A stretch of DNA of 64,000 nt from the NCBI GenBank assembly GCA_963855995.1, contig OY979726.1, positions 7,230,701 to 7,294,700 of the forward strand, written 5' to 3'. The DNA comes from Muricea muricata (taxonomy: Eukaryota; Cnidaria; Anthozoa; Malacalcyonacea; Plexauridae). The notes under the pieces were generated by a model that saw only the letters and a list, made by a program, of their open reading frames with translations, had not been told where the DNA came from and searched no databases. Positions 43,801 through 55,158 of the stretch are shown piece by piece (position 1 is the stretch's first letter; every line of letters starts with the position of its first letter). Position numbers and translations under genes: made by a program.

Positions 43801-46800
43801 GAGCGCCGAAAACATGATTGCGGACATGCTAAGTTCTCCAATTTCGATTTAGAAGCTGTCTTTCAGATACGCGATTGCTATATATCATTGTGCTCAACTC
43901 GTTCTTTTTAGCACTCAAAACATCATTTTAAGCTCTAAAACGTCGCCGTGATCGATTTGAGACGGATATTTTTAGTTTGGAGTCTGAGCATGTTTTTACG
44001 CTCAAATCGCTTCGAGAACGCCTAAAACGCGACTTTGATGATTGTAAGAGCGTTTCTTTTCAGTGTCAAAGCATGTTGTAGGTTTCTCATTTCAACATGC
44101 TATTTTGCTGATGTCGATAGTTTGAGCGCCTTAAACGTGATTGCGGACTTGCTAAGTTCTCCAATTTCGATTTAGAAGCTGTCTTTTAGGTCCACGATTG
44201 CAATATATCATTGGGCTCAACTCGTTCATTTTAGCACTCAAAACATCATTTTAAGCTCTAAAACGTCGCCGTGATCGATTTGAGACGGCAATTATTGTTG
44301 GAAGTCCGAGCATTTTTTTACGCTCAAATCGCTTCGAGAACGCCTAAAACGCGATTTTGATTATTGTAAGAGCGTTTCTTTTCAGTCTCAAAGCACGTTG
44401 TAGGTTTCTAATTTCAACATGCTATTTTGCTGATGTCGATAGTTTGAGCGCCGAAAACATGATTGCGGACATGCTAAGTTCTCCAATTTCGATTTAGAAG
44501 CTGTCTTTTAGATACGCGATTGCTATATATCATTGTGCTCAACTCGTTCTTTTTAGCACTCAAAACATCATTTTAAGCTCTAAAACGTCGCCGTGATCGA
44601 TTTGAGACGGATATTTTTAGTTTGGAGTCTGAGCATGTTTTTACGCTCAAATCGCTTCGAGAACGCCTAAAACGCGACTTTGATGATTGTAAGAGCGTTT
44701 CTTTTCAGTGTCAAAGCATGTTGTAGGTTTCTCATTTCAACATGCTATTTTGCTGATGTCGATAGTTTGAGCGCCGAAAACATGATTGCGGACATGCTAA
44801 GTTCTCCAATTTCGATTTAGAAGCTGTCTTTTAGATACGCGATTTCAATATATCATTGGGCTCAACTCGTTCATTTGAGCACTCAAAACATCATTTTAAG
44901 CTCTAAAACGTCGCCGTGATCGATTTGAGACGGATATTTTTAGTTTGCAGTCTGAGCATGTTTTTACGCTCAAATCGCTTCGAGAACGCCTAAAACGCGA
45001 TTTTGATGATTGTAACAACGTTTCTTTTCAGTCTAAAAGCATGCTGTAAGTTTCTCATTTCAACATGCTATTTTTCTGATGTCGATAGTTTGAGCGCTGA
45101 AAACGTGATTGCGGACTTGCTAAGTTCTCCAATTTCGATTTAGAAGCTGTCTTTTAGGTCCGCGATTGCAATATATCATTGTGCTCAACTCGTTCTTTTT
45201 AGCACTCAAAACATCATTTTAAGCTCTAAAACGTCGCCGTGATCGATTTGAGACGGATATTTTTAGTTTGCAGTCTGAGCATGTTTTTACGCTCAAATCG
45301 CTTCGAGAACGCCTAAAACGCGATTTTGATGATTTTAAGAACGTTTCTTTTCAGTCTCAAAGCATGTTGTAGGTTTCTCATTTCAACATGCTATTTTGCT
45401 GATGTCGATAGTTAAGCGCCGAAAACGTGATTCCGGACTTGCTAAGTTCTCCAATTTCGATTTAGAAGCTGTCTTTTAGGTCCGCGCTTGCAATATATCA
45501 TTGGGCTCAACTCGTTCATTTTAGCACTCAAAATCTTAATTTTAAGCTCTAAAACGTCGCCGTGATCGATTTGAGACGGATATTTTTAGTTTGCAGTCCG
45601 AGCATGTTTTTACGCTCAAATCGCTTAGAGAACGCCTAAAACGCGATTTTGATTATTGTAAGAGCGTTTCTTTTCAGTCTCAATGCACGTTGTAGGTTTC
45701 TAATTTCAACATGCTATTTTGCTGATGTCGATAGTTTGAGCGCCGAAAACATGATTGCGGACATGCTAAGTTCTCCAATTTCGATTTAGAAGCTGTCTTT
45801 TAGATACGCGATTGCTATATATCATTGTGCTCAACTCGTTCTTTTTAGCATTCAAAACATCATTTTAAGCTCTAAAACGTCGCCGTGATCGATTTGAGAC
45901 GGATATTTTTAGTTTGCAGTCTGAGCATGTTTTTACTCTCAAATCGCTTCGAGAACGCCTAAAACGCGATTTTGATGATTGTAAGAGCGTTTCTTTTCAG
46001 TCTCAATGCACGTTGTAGGTTTCTAATTTCAACATGCTATTTTGCTGATGTCGATAGTTTGAGCGCCGAAAACATGATTGCGGACATGCTAAGTTCTCCA
46101 ATTTCGATTTAGAAGCTGTCTTTTAGATACGCAATTGCTATATATCATTGTGCTCAACTCGTTCTTTTTAGCACTCAAAACATCATTTTAAGCTCTAAAA
46201 CGTCGCCGTGATCGATTTGAGACGGATATTTTTAGTTTGCAGTCTGAGCATGTTTTTACGCTCAAATCGCTTCGAGAACGCCTAAAACGCGACTTTGATG
46301 ATTGTAAGAGCGTTTCTTTTCAGTGTCAAAGCATGTTGTAGGTTTCTCATTTCAACATGCTATTTTGCTGATGTTGATAGTTTGAGCGCCGAAAACATGA
46401 TTTCGGACATGCTAAGTTCTCCAATTTCGATTTAGAAGCTGTCTTTTACATACGCGATTTCAATATATCATTGTGCTCAACTCGTTCTTTTTAGCACTCA
46501 AAACATCATTTTAAGCTCTAAAACGTCGCCGTGATCGATTTGAGACGGATATTCTTAGTTTGCAGTCTGAGCATGTTTTTACGCTCAAATCGCTTCGAGA
46601 ACGCGTAAAACGCGATTTTGATGATTGTAAGAACGTTTCTTTTCAGACTCAAAGCATGTTGTAGGTTTCTCATTTCAACATGCTATTTTGCTGATGTCGA
46701 TAGTTTGAGCGCCGAAAACATGATTGCGGACATGCTAAGTTCTCCAATTTCGATTTAGAAGCTGTCTTTTAGATACGCGATTTCAATATATCATTGGGCT

Positions 46801-49800
46801 CAACTCGTTCATTTGAGCACTCAAAACATCATTTTAAGCTCTAAAACGTCGCCGTGATCGATTTGAGACGGATATTTTTAGTTTGCAGTCTGAGCATGTT
46901 TTTACGCTCAAATCGCTTCGAGAACGCCTAAAACGCGATTTTGATGATTGTAACAACGTTTCTTTTCAGTCTAAAAGCATGCTGTAAGTTTCTCATTTCA
47001 ACATGCTATTTTTCTGATGTCGATAGTTTGAGCGCTGAAAACGTGATTGCGGACTTGCTAAGTTCTCCAATTTCGATTTAGAAGCTGTCTTTTAGGTCCG
47101 CGATTGCAATATATCATTGTGCTCAACTCGTTCTTTTTAGCACTCAAAACATCATTTTAAGCTCTAAAACGTCGCCGTGATCGATTTGAGACGGATATTT
47201 TTAGTTTGCAGTCTGAGCATGTTTTTACGCTCAAATCGCTTCGAGAACGCCTAAAACGCGATTTTGATGATTGTAAGAGCGTTTCTTTTCAGTGTCAAAG
47301 CATGTTGTAGGTTTCTCATTTCAACATGCTATTTTGCTGATGTCGATAGTTTGAGCGCCGAAAACGTGATTGCGGACTTGCTAAGTTCTCCAATTTCGAT
47401 TTAGAAGCTGTCTTGTAGGTCCACGATTGCAATATATCATTGGGCTCAACTCGTTCATTTTAGCACTCAAAACATCATTTTAAGCTCTAAAACGTCGCCG
47501 TGATCGATTTGAGACGGCAATTATTGTTGGAAGTCCGAGCATTTTTTTAGGCTCAAATCGCTTCGAGAACGCCTAAAACGCGATTTTGATTATTGTAAGA
47601 GCGTTTCTTTTCAGTCTCATTGCACGTTGTAGGTTTCTAATTTCAACATGCTATTTTGCTGATGTCGATAGTTTGAGCGCCGAAAACATCATTGCGGACA
47701 TGCTAAGTTCTCCAATTTCGATTTAGAAGCTGTCTTTTAGATACGCGATTGCTATATATAATTGTGCTCAACTCGTTCTTTTTAGCACTCAAAACATCAT
47801 TTTAAGCTCTAAAACGTCGCCGTGATCGATTTGAGACGGATGTTTTTAGTTTGCAGTCTGAGCATGTTTTTACGCTCAAATCGCTTCGAGAACGCCTAAA
47901 ACGCGACTTTGATGATTGTAAGAGCGTTTCTTTTCAGTGTCAAAGCATGTTGTAGGTTTCTCATTTCAACATGCTATTTTGCTGATGTCGATAGTTTGAG
48001 CGCCGAAAACGTGATTGAAGACTTGCTAAGTTCTCCAATTTCGATTTAGAAGCTGTCTTTTAGGTCCGCGATTGCAATATATCATTGGGCTCAACTCGTT
48101 CATTTTAGCACTCAAAACATCATTTTAAGCTCTAAAACGTCGCCGTGATCGATTTGAGACGGCAATTATTGTTGGAAGTCCGAGCATTTTTTTACGCTCA
48201 AATCGCTTCGAGAACGCCTAAAACGCGATTTTGATTATTGTAAGAGCGTTTCTTTTCAGTCTCAATGCACGTTGTAGGTTTCTAATTTCAACATGCTATT
48301 TTGCTGATGTCGATAGTTTGAGCGCCGAAAACATGATTTCGGACATGCTAAGTTCTCCAATTTCGATTTAGAAGCTGTCTTTTACATACGCGATTTCAAT
48401 ATATCATTGTGCTCAACTCGTTCTTTTTAGCACTCAAAACATCATTTTAAGCTCTAAAACGTCGCCGTGATCGATTTGAGACGGATATTTTTAGTTTGCA
48501 GTCTGAGCATGTTTTTACGCTAAAATTGCTTCGAGAACGCCTAAAACGCGATTTTGATGATTGTAAGAACGTTTCTTTTCAGTCTCAAAGCATGTTGTAG
48601 GTTTCTCATTTCAACATGCTATTTTGCTGATGTCGATAGTTTGAGCGCCGAAAACATGATTGCGGACATGCTAAGTTCTCCAATTTCGATTTAGAAGCTG
48701 TCTTTTAGATACGCGATTTCAATATATCATTGGGCTCAACTCGTTCATTTTAGCACTCAAAACATCATTTTAGGCTCTAAAACGTCGCCGTGATCGATTT
48801 GAGACGGATATTTTTAGTTTGCAGTTTGAGCATGTTTTTACGCTCAAATCGCTTCGAGAACGCCTAAAACGCGATTTTGATGATTGTAAGAACGTTTCTT
48901 TTCAGTCTAAAAGCATGCTGTAAGTTTCTCATTTCAACATGCTATTTTTCTGATGTCGATAGTTTGAGCGCTGAAAACGTGATTTCGGACTTGCTAAGTT
49001 CTCCAATTTCGATTTAGAAGCTGTCTTTTAGGTCCGCGATTGCAATATATCATTGGGCTCAACTCGTACTTTTTAGCACTCAAAACATCATTTTAAGCTC
49101 TAAAACGTCGCCGTGATCGATTTAAAACGGCAATTTTTAGTTGGCAGTCCGAGCATGTTTTTACGCTCAAATCGCTTCCAGAACGCCTAAAACGCGATTT
49201 TGATGATTGTAAGAACGTTTCTTTTCAGTCTCAAAGCATGTTGTAGGTTTCTCATTTCAACATGCTATATTGATGATGTCGATAGTTTAGCGCCGAAAAC
49301 GTGATTGCGGACTTGCTAAGTTCTCCAATTTCGATTTAGAAGCTGTCTTTTAGGTCCGCGCTTGCAATATATCATTGGGCTCAACTCGTTCATTTTAGCA
49401 CTCAAAACATCATTTTAAGCTCTAAAACGTTGCCGTGATCGATTTGAGACAGATATTTTTAGGTTGCAGTCCGAGCATGTTTTTACGCTCAAATCGCTTC
49501 GAGAACGCCTAAAACGCGATTTTGATTATTGTAAGAGCGTATCTTTTCAGTCTCAATGCACGTTGTAGGTTTTTAATTTCAAAATGCTATTTTGCTGATG
49601 TCGATAGTTTGAGCGCCGAAAACATGATTGCGGACATGCTAAGTTCTCCAATTTCGATTTAGAAGCTGTCTTTTAGATACGCGATTGCTATATATCATTG
49701 TGCTCAACTCGTTCTGTTTAGCACTCAAAACATCATTTTAAGCTCTAAAACGTCGCAGTGATCGATTTGAGACGGATATTTTTAGTTTGCAGTCCGAGCA

Positions 49801-50668
49801 TGATTTTACGCTCAAATCGCTTCGAGAACGCCTAAAACGCGATTTTAATTATTGTAAGAGCGTTTCTTTTCAGTCTCAATGCACGTTGTAGGTTTCTAAT
49901 TTCAACATGCTATTTTGCTGATGTCAATAGTTTGAGCGCCGAAAACATGATTGCGGACATGCTAAGTTCTCCAATTTCGATTTAGAAGCTGTCTTTTAGA
50001 TACGCGATTGCTATATATCATTGTGCTCAACTCGTTCTTTTTAGCGCTCAAAACATCATTTTAAGCTCTAAAACGTCGCCGTGATCGATTTGAGACGGAT
50101 ATTTTTAGTTTGCAGTCTGAGCATGTTTTTACGCTCAAATCGCTTCGAGAACGCCTAAAACGCGACTTTGATGATTGTAAGAGCGTTTCTTTTCAGTGTC
50201 AAAGCATGTTGTAGGTTTCTCATTTCAACATGCTATTTTGCTGATGTCGATAGTTTGAGCGCCGAAAACGTGATTGCGGACTTGCTAAGTTCTCCAATTT
50301 CGATTTAGAAGCTGTCTCTTAGGTCCACGATTGCAATATATCATTGGGCTCAACTCGTTCATTTTAGCACTCAAAACATCATTTTAAGCTCTAAAACGTC
50401 GCCGTCATCGATTTGAGACGGCAATTATTGTTGGAAGTCCAAGCATTTTTTTACGCTCAAATCGCTTCGAGAACGCCTAAAACGCGATTTTGATTATTGT
50501 AAGAGCGTTTCTTTCAGTCTCAATGCACGTTGTAGGTTTCTAATTTCAACATGCTATTTTGCTGATGTCGATAGTTTGAGCGCTGAAAACATGATTTCGG
50601 ACATGCTAAGTTCTCCAATTTCGATTTAGAAGCTGTCTTTTACATACGCGATTTCAATATATCATTGT
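34851..50668 (+). repeat. Satellite array, segment 4 (between the two retrotransposons)
   Basis: About 15.8 kb of uninterrupted monomers in the same orientation. From 34851 the order follows the second super-unit at offset 20303, but one monomer (the type with TTAGAGAACG, seen at 3549 and 55905) is missing here, so the offset becomes 20626 at 35593. 44800-45590 matches the region right of the DNA transposon at 10000-10780. No gene is present; the 79-codon ORFs at 39196, 40486 and 42421 are satellite frames opened by one base change (GATTTTGAAG for GATTTAGAAG). Confidence 0.96.
37676..43490 (+). repeat. Regular 645 bp dimer and 1290 bp tetramer higher-order repeat
   Basis: B monomers come in two subtypes. 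B1 has GCGCCTTAAACG, CGATATAGAAG and GGTCCACGATTG (37676, 38322, 39612, 40902, 41547, 42837). B2 has GCGCCGAAAACG and GGTCCGCGCTTG (38966, 40256, 42190, 43483). The A monomer after B2 has GATTTTGAAG (39196, 40486 and 42421 frames); after B1 it has GATTTAGAAG. Spacings of 1290 and 1935 bp are exact multiples of 645, so the tetramer is the current unit of homogenisation with an occasional extra dimer. Confidence 0.9.
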
Positions 50669-50920
50669 ATGTGTATGTATGTAAAACTTTATTTCAACAC
50701 GCTATCTTCGTCAACTATTTACATCAGTTGGTTTCCACGAAGGGCGTACTATGTACATTAAATCTAAGATATGTTACGAAACACACATTAATTAAACTTT
50801 TAATTACTAAAATAAATTTAACCAAACCCTTCCCTTAACCATTAATATTGCCAGGCTTCCCCCTCCCCCTTCTTCCTAATCTGCATTTACCCAATTATCC
50901 TCTTCATTCTGGACATGAAA
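50669..50920 (-). other. 3' UTR and tail of retrotransposon copy 2
   Basis: It appears identical to the corresponding 252 bp of copy 1, including the AATAAA on the coding strand (plus positions 50688-50693) and the ACATACATACACA tail. Confidence 0.8.
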
Positions 50921-53818
50921 TTAGCTTAGATGCAATTTCACCTTTGTTTTAAAGGAAATTAGGGACTCTGCCATCTTGACATCTTGCGGAAGACTATTCC
51001 ATAAAACTGCTCCACTATACCCAAATGTTTTCTTTAGAAATTCAGTTTTCGGTTTTTTAATCGAGAGATCAGTTTCGCTATTACGCAATTCATAGCTATT
51101 CTGTGATACATTTCTTCGAGAAAATAGATCTTTAAGGTTTGGTGCAGTGTGGTTTGCGAGTACTTTATAAATGAACACTAATTTATTTAGTGCTCGTCTA
51201 TTAGCCAGTTTTTCCCACCCTAAGGTGTTTAGCACTTCAGAAGATCTTACATCGTAGTCAGCTCCGGTGATCACCCTTGCTGCACGATTTTGAAATTTTT
51301 GCAATTTGTCTTGAAGTCCCAAACCACAATTATCCCATAGCGGAGAACAGTAATCGAAATGAGGTTGTATCAATGTTTTGTAAACATCTTGTAAAGTTTT
51401 GTGTGGGACATAAGGTTTTATCCTTTTCATTGCCCCTATTCCAGCACTAATCTTATGACATACGGAATCAATGTGTTTCTCCCAATTCAATTTTTGATCT
51501 AAATCTACCCCTAAGCACTTAAATGTACTAGTCTGCGGGACTGGAATTTTGTTCATCTCAACAGTTCTATTCCCAACTTTGTTATTTAAATTATGCAATG
51601 ATCCAATAAACATAACTTTTGTTTTTTTTGCATGAGACTTCAGTTTGTTTTTAGCAAGCCATTTTTGAATATTGGCAAGGTCCATATTCAAATTCTCAAC
51701 AAGTGTGTCATAATCATGTGAGGAGGAGAATATTTGAGTGTCATCGGCATATAGGCCTGGAGTTGTCTTCTCTAAGATGTCAGGCATATCATTGATATAT
51801 AGCAAGAACAATAGCGGACCAAGTATTGATCCCTGTGGAATTCCACATATTATTTTCCTTGCAGAAGAAGTTTGTTCATTAACAAAACACACTTGTTTCC
51901 TATCCTTTAAGTATGATTGAAACCATTTTAGTTCAGTATCATGAATACCAAATTGGGTTTCAAGCTTTTCTAATAATATCTGATGGTTCAACGAGTCAAA
52001 TGCTTTACATATATCAAGAAAAACAACTCCGTTTATTTTGCCATCATCCATGTCCATTAGCCATTGATCACACATTTGTATAAGAGCGGCCAAGGTTCCG
52101 TGTTTTGGCCGGAACCCAGATTGGAATTTTGAAAGTGCCGCATGTCTATTTAAAAAGCCATATATTTGACTAAAGACCTCACCTTCAAATATTTTACTAA
52201 CAACAGGGAGGACTGAGATTGGTCTATAATTTTCACATTTACGCTTATCCTCAGATTTATAAATTGGTATGACCCTAGCTAATTTCCACTCATCTATATA
52301 AATACCAGTCCTGATGGATAAGTTAAATATGAAAGTTAAAGATGGTGCAATAAAGCCTGCTATCATTTTTAGAATCTTTGCTGGTATACCATCCATACCT
52401 GTGGCTTTTGAGGCATTTAGTTTTTGCAAGCGTATGAAAACATTATCTATGGTAATATCTGAAAAGTGAAAATATTCTTTAGGAGGGTTGACATTTCTTT
52501 CAGAATTGCATGTATCAGTACTTTGATTTCCTGATTCAGCAGCCATTTTCATACCAATATTTATGAAGTATTCATTAAACTTTTCAGCCATAATTTTATC
52601 GTCAGAAATAACCTTGTCATTTATTATCAATTCATTAATGTTTGCTCTCTTACCCTTTCTACCTAAAAGGGTATTTATCCAGGCCCATCCATTTTTACTA
52701 TCTTTCATTTGAGAACAAGTCTCAATTTTATCACAAAAGTACTTAGATTTTGCTTTCCGCATGTCTATGTTTACTTTATTCCGTACTGTTTTATACAATG
52801 CCCACTGGGTCTCAGAATCATGTTTTATGGCTTGTTTTTTGTGATAATCCCTTTTTCTCATCAGTTGTTTAATTTGAGGGTTAATCCATGGCACAGAGTT
52901 ATTCCTTATTCTTTTGTGACAAATAGGGGCATGTCTGTTAAGTGCATCTAATAAGAGTGATTTCCACACTTGCCAGCATATATTTGGATCTACAAACTGA
53001 TAGACTATGTCCCAAGGCAATTGAGACACATCCTGGATAAAATCATTCTCTATAAAATTTTTGAAATTACGAACTTCGCGAGTTTTTTGTCTTCCTTTTG
53101 GTGGGATAAATTTTCTCACAGCATAAATAAGGCTATGATCTGAAATTCCCAGGTGAATAACACCTGATCTAGAAATATTTTCTGGAGTATTTGTCAATAT
53201 TAAATCAATTAGTGTAGCAGATGTAGGAGTTAGTCTTGTACACTCTTTAATAAGTTGGTCTATCTGATAGAGAGAGCATAGAAATTGTAACTTACATGTG
53301 TGTGCATCAGGCACATTCTTACTGACATCGCAGTTTAAATCCCCTATAAGAATTAACTCCTTATCTTCATTGTCACATTTTGATAAAAAGCCTGTCCAAG
53401 AATCAAATATATTCATATGGGAATTTGGTGGTCTATACCATGTACTAATTAGCAGAGATTTATTATAGGGTAAATTTAGTTCAATGCAAACCATCTCAAG
53501 ACCATCAGGGATTATATCTTTCCTATCTGAGAATGATATGGTGTCGCGAACATAAAGAACCACACCTCCACCAAACCTATTTCGATCTTTTCGGATTATA
53601 TTGAAACCATGTATATGTATCTCATCATTTGAAATCTGATTATCAATTTTGGATTCATTAATTGCAAGAATGTCAAGGGCTTTGTTACTAAGAATTATGC
53701 GAATTTCATCCAGATGTTTCATTAAGCTATTAACATTTAAGTTGGCTATTTTCAGACCCTTAGTTTTAGCTAATATATTAATCTCATTATCAGTGCCTAA
53801 TGAAGGATTACATGACAC
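50921..53818 (-). CDS. Non-LTR retrotransposon ORF2: endonuclease and reverse transcriptase (copy 2)
   Basis: 965 codons, intact, same domain order as copy 1. The endonuclease motifs (N28/N30, E55, WYRPP, GDLN, SDH) and RT motifs (FQSGFRP, D602, YADD at 690-693) are unchanged. Two residues differ from copy 1: Ile for Val at 103 and Leu for Val at 610. Residue 610 lies directly after the AFDS of RT motif A, where Leu and Val are both plausible. As in copy 1, there is no ATG before residue 33, the frame overlaps the end of ORF1 by 73 nt, and the GTG start is nominal. Confidence 0.95.
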   Translation of the reverse strand: MSCNPSLGTDNEINILAKTKGLKIANLNVNSLMKHLDEIRIILSNKALDILAINESKIDNQISNDEIHIHGFNIIRKDRNRFGGGVVLYVRDTISFSDRKDIIPDGLEMVCIELNLPYNKSLLISTWYRPPNSHMNIFDSWTGFLSKCDNEDKELILIGDLNCDVSKNVPDAHTCKLQFLCSLYQIDQLIKECTRLTPTSATLIDLILTNTPENISRSGVIHLGISDHSLIYAVRKFIPPKGRQKTREVRNFKNFIENDFIQDVSQLPWDIVYQFVDPNICWQVWKSLLLDALNRHAPICHKRIRNNSVPWINPQIKQLMRKRDYHKKQAIKHDSETQWALYKTVRNKVNIDMRKAKSKYFCDKIETCSQMKDSKNGWAWINTLLGRKGKRANINELIINDKVISDDKIMAEKFNEYFINIGMKMAAESGNQSTDTCNSERNVNPPKEYFHFSDITIDNVFIRLQKLNASKATGMDGIPAKILKMIAGFIAPSLTFIFNLSIRTGIYIDEWKLARVIPIYKSEDKRKCENYRPISVLPVVSKIFEGEVFSQIYGFLNRHAALSKFQSGFRPKHGTLAALIQMCDQWLMDMDDGKINGVVFLDICKAFDSLNHQILLEKLETQFGIHDTELKWFQSYLKDRKQVCFVNEQTSSARKIICGIPQGSILGPLLFLLYINDMPDILEKTTPGLYADDTQIFSSSHDYDTLVENLNMDLANIQKWLAKNKLKSHAKKTKVMFIGSLHNLNNKVGNRTVEMNKIPVPQTSTFKCLGVDLDQKLNWEKHIDSVCHKISAGIGAMKRIKPYVPHKTLQDVYKTLIQPHFDYCSPLWDNCGLGLQDKLQKFQNRAARVITGADYDVRSSEVLNTLGWEKLANRRALNKLVFIYKVLANHTAPNLKDLFSRRNVSQNSYELRNSETDLSIKKPKTEFLKKTFGYSGAVLWNSLPQDVKMAESLISFKTKVKLHLS

Positions 53819-53829
53819 TTTTGTACAAT

Positions 53830-55158
53830 TTATCTGTTCAGATTCATTATTGTCTTCAACAGTTCTCCCAGTTGATTTATTGTGCTCATTGGAAAATCCT
53901 GTTTAGGATGCTTTTTTGGGTGCAGTGAGCTTAATGATTGTCCATCTCTAAGGAACTTAATGAAATGTGAAGCTAGTATTGCTGAGCCCTTCGCATTTAG
54001 ATGTAGCTTGCTTGAGTTCAGACATGTTTTATCTATTGACAAATTATTTATAAATTTCACACCATGTTTAGAAGACAAGGTCTGAACTTTCTCATTGATT
54101 TCTTTTATCTTCAATGTTAAATCAATATCCTGTCTTGGTGTGATGCCAGAAATTCCAATTTTAGAGTTTGGGAACTTCTGTTTAACTAACATAATAAGCT
54201 CTTCCATATTACTAACACATTTTTCAGTAGTCTCAACAGGGACATCATTTGTCCCTGTATGAACAATAACATGTGAGGGGGGCAACTGAATATTAATTTT
54301 AGTGAGTTCATTATTAATTTCCGGTGTTGTTTTACCAGGATATGTGTACTTCTGAACCCTCCTCTTAGACAGTTTTACTGGATTAACGTTTTTAATAATT
54401 GAATCACCAATAATAACAATACCTTGCGTTGGTACCCGCCCTTTGACAGGAGTATGCTCTGTTGCTCTGCTACTGTTGCCTTTATTACCTTGGATTGTGT
54501 CATGAGTTAACTTTGGGCAATTGCTTGCATTGTCACCTTTTTCTGGAAAAATGTTATCATTATCGACGGCCATATTCTGACCAGTTGTAGGTTGTTGTGT
54601 TTCAGAATTAATTTCAATTACTGAGGCATGAAGATCACTATTTTGTGTATTCGCTTCATCATTCAGCACATCATATCTATTCAATTCAAAATTCATAGTG
54701 GCTTGATCTTCTTTACTTTGTTTAATACCCGATACCGTTTTCCACTTCTCGCCATCTTGTCGTTCGTAATGTCCTTGCTCAAATTCTTGTTGTTGAAGTT
54801 TCATGGCCGTAACCAAGCTGTCTCTTTCATGCTCAAGTTCTTTGACTTTTGAATTTAGATCAGATGTAATAAGTGCGAAATTCAAGTTCTTTTCACGTAA
54901 CTCGGCGTTTTCCCTCACCAAATTGTCTTTGTCTATTTTCAGTTCTTTGACAGTAGCCTCCATGACAAACATCGGTACCGATCTGGCTTTTAAATTATTT
55001 ACATCAATTTCGAGACCTTCAATCTTTAAGTTCGTACTTTCTGCGAATTCCTGCATTTGCCGTCTAAGGTCTTCTACAAGCGAATTCTCGATACCTTCCA
55101 TATATAAGCTTTTATCGTCGACATCACTGTCATGAACAATATGAAGTTCCGCCATCAT
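53830..55158 (-). CDS. Non-LTR retrotransposon ORF1: coiled coil and SGNH-like esterase domain (copy 2)
   Basis: The protein is identical to that of copy 1: 442 codons from the first ATG at 55158-55156, N-terminal coiled coil, then GDS, PGKT, GTND and LHLNAKG blocks with Ser in place of the DxxH aspartate. The frame again continues upstream into the satellite to TTG at 55188. Because the junction is inherited with the super-unit, any promoter activity in the satellite would act on both copies in the same way. Confidence 0.9.
   Translation of the reverse strand: MMAELHIVHDSDVDDKSLYMEGIENSLVEDLRRQMQEFAESTNLKIEGLEIDVNNLKARSVPMFVMEATVKELKIDKDNLVRENAELREKNLNFALITSDLNSKVKELEHERDSLVTAMKLQQQEFEQGHYERQDGEKWKTVSGIKQSKEDQATMNFELNRYDVLNDEANTQNSDLHASVIEINSETQQPTTGQNMAVDNDNIFPEKGDNASNCPKLTHDTIQGNKGNSSRATEHTPVKGRVPTQGIVIIGDSIIKNVNPVKLSKRRVQKYTYPGKTTPEINNELTKINIQLPPSHVIVHTGTNDVPVETTEKCVSNMEELIMLVKQKFPNSKIGISGITPRQDIDLTLKIKEINEKVQTLSSKHGVKFINNLSIDKTCLNSSKLHLNAKGSAILASHFIKFLRDGQSLSSLHPKKHPKQDFPMSTINQLGELLKTIMNLNR

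Larger units (their letters stand above)
24960..44770 (+). repeat. Super-unit copy 1 (partner of 45586-62816)
   Basis: This whole stretch, retrotransposon included, reappears as 45586-62816 in the same order and orientation. The offset steps between fixed values: 20626 before 29400, 20303 through the retrotransposon, 20626 from 35593, 21271 at 39196 and 18046 from 42421. All steps are multiples of 322-323 or 645 bp, so the two differ only by whole monomers or dimers gained or lost plus rare substitutions. Confidence 0.9.
50669..55153 (-). mobile_element. CR1/L2-like non-LTR retrotransposon, copy 2, 4.49 kb
   Basis: It has the same length, ends, target duplication (ATCATTGT at 50661-50668 and 55154-55161) and orientation as copy 1, at a constant offset of 20303. 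By eye I find only two base differences, at 51992 (A for C) and 53513 (T for C). The shared flanking monomers show it was copied with the satellite and did not insert independently. Confidence 0.93.
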